This document shows, in pieces, positions 60,732 through 64,000 of a stretch of DNA of 64,000 nucleotides. Location: contig JALCQM010000011.1 of NCBI GenBank assembly GCA_022651245.1, positions 1-64,000 of the forward strand, read 5' to 3'. The translations under genes were made by a program, and so were the position numbers. Position 1 is the stretch's first letter. Every line of letters begins with the position of its first letter. Source of the DNA: Lactobacillus sp. (GTDB lineage Bacteria; Bacillota; Bacilli; Lactobacillales; Lactobacillaceae). The notes beneath the pieces were generated by a model. The model did no database searches. It worked only from the letters and a program-made list of their open reading frames with translations, and was not told the DNA's origin.

Positions 60732-60787
60732 AGCGCCCTCGTCCCCCGATTCGTTTCTTGAATCGCGGTGCGAGGGCGCTTGTGTTT
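60732..60787 (+). terminator. Hairpin of the GAATCGCGGTGCG family, copy 3
   Basis: AGCGCCCTCG pairs with CGAGGGCGCT and CGATTC with GAATCG at the top; TTGTGTTTT follows. The base change in the lower stem relative to copy 2 (CTC/GAG for CCC/GGG) is compensated. Confidence 0.82.
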
Positions 60788-60897
60788 TGGGCGTTGCTTT
60801 GTGGCACGCGACTATTGCATTTTGTCTCGGCGTCATCGATTTTTTCCCAGTGAAGGCCTACAATGGGGAAGATACTTCTGAGAAAGAGATGATTGTT

Positions 60898-62307
60898 TTG
60901 ACCAAAACATACAAAGGTTCCTGCACGACCATCCTGGTGGGCAAAAAAGCCAGCATCGATGGTTCTACGATGATTGCCCGCAACGAAGACGGCGCTGAAG
61001 CGCTGAACCCGGAGAAATTCGTCTACGTGAATCCAGAAACGCAGCCGCGCCACTACCAAGCCGTGCTGTCCAAGTTCCATCTCGACTTACCAGATGACCC
61101 GTTGGGCTACACGTCCACGCCAGATGCCGTTGCCGGCCACGGCATCTGGGCCGCCGCCGGCATCAACAGTGCCAACGTTGCCATGACTGCAACGGAAACC
61201 ATTACCACCAACTCCCGTGCGCTGGGAGTCGACCCACTGAATCCAGACGGGTTAGGCGAAGAGGACATTACCGCGATCGTTTTGCCGTATAGCCATAGCG
61301 CGCGCGAAGGCGTGGCGCGCTTGGGCAAGCTACTCGAAGAATACGGGACCTACGAAACCAACGGCATCTGCTTCTCGGATCAAGACGAGTGCTGGTATTT
61401 TGACAGCATCGCCGGGCATCACTGGGCCGCGGTTCGCATCCCAGACGACGCCTATGTCATCGCCCCGAACCGCTTCAACATCGACCATTTTGACTTCGCG
61501 TCCGCAGACACCATGTGCGCGCCGGACCTCAAGCAGCTCATCGACGACCACCACCTGAACCCCGACGCAAAAGGCTACAACCTGCGGCATATCTTCGGTT
61601 CGGCGACGGTCAAAGACACGCGCTACAACAACCCGCGCGCCTGGTACGGCCAGAAGTACTTCAACCCGGAGATCGTCCAAAGCCCGATCGACCAGGACTT
61701 GCCTTTCATCTGCCGCAGCACTAAAAAAATCGCGGTGGAAGACGTGAAGTTCGTGTTGAGCTCGCATTACGAAAATACCGCCTTCGATCCATACGGCACC
61801 ACCAACACCGAAGGCCAAAAGCAGCTCTACCGGCCGATCGGCATCAATCGTAACCAGGAACTGCACATCTTGCAGATCCGCAACGATGTTCCTCAAGCCA
61901 TCGCCGGGATCCACTGGCTGGCGTATGGCCCGAACACCTTTAACGCGATCGTGCCGTTTTACGCCAACATTACCGACACGCCAGCTCAGTATAAAAACAC
62001 CGGCGCGCACTACACGCCCGGCAGTCAATATTGGCTGTCCTACTTACTGGCGACCTTTGGTGATTACGACTTCCACTTGTTCGAGGACTTCGAGAACATT
62101 TTCGAGCAAAATACGGTAGGGGCCTGCCGCCACCTCCAGCTGGAAACGGACAAAGTCGCCTTGTCCCAGCCAGATACCGCTGCTTACCTTACAGAGGTCA
62201 ACGCGCAGTTAGCCGACATCTCCTTCAATAACTCCAACCAGTTGTTGGGCCAGATGATCGAACTAGCCGCCCCGCGGATGAAATTACAATTTACCTTGCA
62301 CGACTGA
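60898..62307 (+). CDS. pepD: C69 family dipeptidase
   Basis: The protein is an Ntn-hydrolase dipeptidase of family C69, like lactobacillus PepD enzymes. The nucleophile Cys lies in GSCTTILVGKKASIDGS close to the N terminus, and NEDG follows. TTG 60898 is chosen as start because AGAAAGAG lies nine bases upstream, whereas ATG 60889 abuts that site. This gives 469 residues, normal for the family. It is cytoplasmic and contributes to peptide use. The gene is preceded by a GAATCGCGG-family hairpin and followed by a terminator. Confidence 0.9.
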   Translation: MTKTYKGSCTTILVGKKASIDGSTMIARNEDGAEALNPEKFVYVNPETQPRHYQAVLSKFHLDLPDDPLGYTSTPDAVAGHGIWAAAGINSANVAMTATETITTNSRALGVDPLNPDGLGEEDITAIVLPYSHSAREGVARLGKLLEEYGTYETNGICFSDQDECWYFDSIAGHHWAAVRIPDDAYVIAPNRFNIDHFDFASADTMCAPDLKQLIDDHHLNPDAKGYNLRHIFGSATVKDTRYNNPRAWYGQKYFNPEIVQSPIDQDLPFICRSTKKIAVEDVKFVLSSHYENTAFDPYGTTNTEGQKQLYRPIGINRNQELHILQIRNDVPQAIAGIHWLAYGPNTFNAIVPFYANITDTPAQYKNTGAHYTPGSQYWLSYLLATFGDYDFHLFEDFENIFEQNTVGACRHLQLETDKVALSQPDTAAYLTEVNAQLADISFNNSNQLLGQMIELAAPRMKLQFTLHD

Positions 62308-62310
62308 TGC

Positions 62311-62357
62311 CAAAAGCACCTTGTCACCCTCAATTTGGGGTGGCAAGGTGCTTTTTT
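62311..62357 (+). terminator. Terminator of the dipeptidase gene
   Basis: AAAGCACCTTG(T)CACCC pairs with GGGTGGCAAGGTGCTTT and is followed by six T. Confidence 0.92.
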
Positions 62358-62776
62358 GTTGAGCTTGCCCCACTGAAGCGCAAAATAATCTTGAATAGTG
62401 GGACAAATCGGAACGACTACCGTGATTGGTCCCCGTTAAATGTGGAAGATGTCGATTGTAAAGGCCTTCGTCATCGATTTGTCATATTTATCAGAAAATC
62501 AAATATGACAATTTTATTTAGACCAAAACAGATTCACATTAAAGGTATAGCTTTTTGAATATTTGCTTCTATCATACTTAATATCCCACAACTATTGATA
62601 ACCATGCGTCTTTGTGACCTGCATCACGGCCCTAATGGGTATTCGCTAACAATTAATTAGTGACACCATATTGGGTGAGTGATGGTCAGGCTTACAAAGT
62701 GCAAATTTTTCTCATAGTATCTATTTCAAAAAAAGGGCAAAAATGAAGTTTCTTTGAACAATATATTATTTTTTCT
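62358..62776. other. AT-rich intergenic stretch
   Basis: No gene with a ribosome binding site was seen. The stretch is strikingly AT-rich compared with the rest of the window and contains a long inverted repeat (listed separately). Confidence 0.45.
62479..62515 (+). other. Inverted repeat TTGTCATATTT/AAATATGACAA
   Basis: Two perfect 11-base arms (62479-62489, 62501-62511) flank an 11-base loop and lead into TTTTATTT. It could be a weak terminator, a protein site or the relic of a mobile element end. Confidence 0.45.
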
Positions 62777-62805
62777 TTGACGAAACAGGTGCCTCGTCAT
62801 ATAAT
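62777..62805 (+). promoter_or_regulatory. Near-consensus promoter of the surface protein gene
   Basis: TTGACG (62777-62782) and a perfect TATAAT (62800-62805) are 17 bases apart. The leader is about 95 bases and ends in GAGGAGGAG. Confidence 0.88.
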
Positions 62806-62905
62806 CAGCGTAGATGAGATGGCTGGTGATCACTTTCGTCTTCGATAAGATTAATGTAGCCACCGTCCTTCTATACTTTGATTTCTTCCTGAGGAGGAGT
62901 TTTTT

Positions 62906-64000
62906 ATGACAAAACATAACACTAAAGCAGTTATCGCTGCTGGGGTAGCGGCTGCAGGGTTGTTCTCTGTTGCTGCGTTTGGGTCCAACAACGTTTCCGC
63001 TGATACCACGACTTTTGGTCAAAAGTTGCAACAGCAAAACAGCGTTAACTCGACGACTGACACGAAGGATCCGGTTGCGGTAGCAGCACCATCTACCAGC
63101 ACAACTGGCAAGACGTTCGGTCAAAAGCTGCAAGAAAACAGCGCCAACGCTAACACCACGACGCCAACAACGACGACCACCACGCCTACTACTACCACGA
63201 CTGGCAACAAGACGTTCGGTCAAAAGTTGCAAGAACACAGCGCCAATGCTAACACCACGACGCCAACAACCACAACGACTACGCCTACTACCACCACAAC
63301 TGATAACAAGACGTTTGGTCAAAAGTTGCAAGAAGGTAATGGTTCTGCCTCTACCACAACCACGACCACTTCTACAACTACGACGACCAACGACAACAAG
63401 ACGTTCGGTCAAAAGTTGCAAGACAAGAGCAACACTGGCGCAACGACAACTGACACCAAGACCACGACTACTGACACTAAGAAGGGTGCCAATGGTCTGA
63501 TCACCAACACCGACGAATACACTGCTGACCAACTCGGCATCACCGTTGATCAGTTGCATGCACAACAAGACCTGACCAAGTTGAACGAACTGAAGGCCTT
63601 GTACGAAAACAGCTTGAAGCAAGGTTTCACCGCCCAAGCTAACATCGCTAAGCAACAATACGACGCTTTGAAGGCTAAGATGGAAGCCGCTGGCGAACCT
63701 ACCGACGACACCAAGACGCCTGATAACGGTGGCAAGGACACTGATACCAACACCAACACTGGTGACGATACCAAGACCGACACCGACACAACCACCGACA
63801 CCAAGAAGGACGACGTTACGACGCCAGCCAAGGAAGGCGATAAGACCCCAGCGAAGACGGCTACCGTTGCGACTGCAACCAAGACCGCTACCGTTAAGGC
63901 TACCGCTGCCAAGACTGCTACTGCAACGACCGTAGCCGCTGCTAAGACAGCTGCTGCAGCTGCTGCTAAGTCCGCAACCTACCCAGCAACTGGTGATAAC
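62906..64000 (+). CDS. Secreted surface protein with repeated TFGQKLQ motifs (3' end cut by window)
   Basis: The frame is open for 365 codons to the window edge. A signal peptide (MTKHNTKAVIAAGVAAAG..., cleavage near VSA-DT) leads five copies of TFGQKLQ separated by Thr-rich linkers, spanning about residues 35-180. A helical segment follows (LGITVDQLHAQQDLTKLNELKALYENSL). Then come an acidic Asp/Thr linker and an Ala/Thr/Lys-rich wall-spanning stretch. The last visible residues, YPATGDN, look like a variant LPxTG sorting signal, so the gene probably ends shortly after the edge. No named family is recognised. Strong promoter and codons suggest abundance. Confidence 0.8.
   Translation, partial: MTKHNTKAVIAAGVAAAGLFSVAAFGSNNVSADTTTFGQKLQQQNSVNSTTDTKDPVAVAAPSTSTTGKTFGQKLQENSANANTTTPTTTTTTPTTTTTGNKTFGQKLQEHSANANTTTPTTTTTTPTTTTTDNKTFGQKLQEGNGSASTTTTTTSTTTTTNDNKTFGQKLQDKSNTGATTTDTKTTTTDTKKGANGLITNTDEYTADQLGITVDQLHAQQDLTKLNELKALYENSLKQGFTAQANIAKQQYDALKAKMEAAGEPTDDTKTPDNGGKDTDTNTNTGDDTKTDTDTTTDTKKDDVTTPAKEGDKTPAKTATVATATKTATVKATAAKTATATTVAAAKTAAAAAAKSATYPATGDN

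Overview
The window reads as chromosome of a GC-rich member of the Lactobacillaceae. Several things point there: the yqeG-yqeH-yhbY-nadD-yqeK-rsfS block, tig and clpX-ysxC, a Trp T-box in front of trpDCFBA, a five-gene glycogen operon with a GH13 amylase, a monomeric B12-dependent ribonucleotide reductase of the L. leichmannii type, a C69 dipeptidase, ECF transport and Gram-positive promoters and ribosome binding sites. By eye the GC content is above half, so a GC-rich genus such as Lacticaseibacillus or Schleiferilactobacillus fits; the species cannot be fixed from this window. I saw no rRNA, tRNA, CRISPR array or prophage. The only transposon-related gene is a lone tnpB at the left edge.

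Layout. 0.2-1.6 kb: TnpB-only IS605-type element. 1.9-4.4 kb: minus-strand three-gene operon resembling Bacillus mhq quinone detoxification. 4.5-10.6 kb: ribosome assembly, NAD and tRNA modification operon. 10.7-12.1 kb: gnd. 12.6-14.8 kb: two-component system. 15.0-18.6 kb: a repeat-filled YhgE/Pip membrane protein with its MarR regulator. 18.7-23.6 kb: T-box-controlled trpDCFBA without trpE or trpG. 23.8-33.9 kb: glgBCDA, glgP and an amylase behind a promoter with a perfect CcpA site. 34.8-41.3 kb: tig, an acetyltransferase, a DMT transporter, clpX, an unidentified RNA gene, ysxC, a MazG-like protein and a DUF6440 protein. 41.3-46.5 kb: cation antiporter with an attenuator leader, two metal transporters, and a TetR-XRE regulator pair. 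46.6-47.4 kb: a 38-codon small ORF and a GNAT protein. 47.7-51.9 kb: B12-dependent RNR followed by a lipoprotein, a cobalamin-type ECF S component and a cobalamin adenosyltransferase. 52.1-56.9 kb: GtrII-like membrane protein, CadD with a CzrA-like repressor, TetR with an SDR, and a DinJ/YafQ toxin-antitoxin pair. 57.1-64.0 kb: envelope genes (GH3 enzyme, two unknown anchored proteins), dipeptidase, and the start of a repeat-rich surface protein cut by the window edge.

The most unusual signal is not a gene. A family of roughly 120-base structured repeats lies in tandem directly behind glgA, tig and nrdJ. The two arms of each unit change together between copies, as expected for a conserved RNA fold. 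A second family of terminator-like hairpins sits behind three genes between 54.6 and 60.8 kb. A strong minus-strand promoter and terminator bracket an unassigned RNA of about 310 bases between clpX and ysxC. The antiporter leader contains mutually exclusive terminator and antiterminator hairpins. Functionally, the RNR cluster forms a coherent B12 capture, import, activation and use module.
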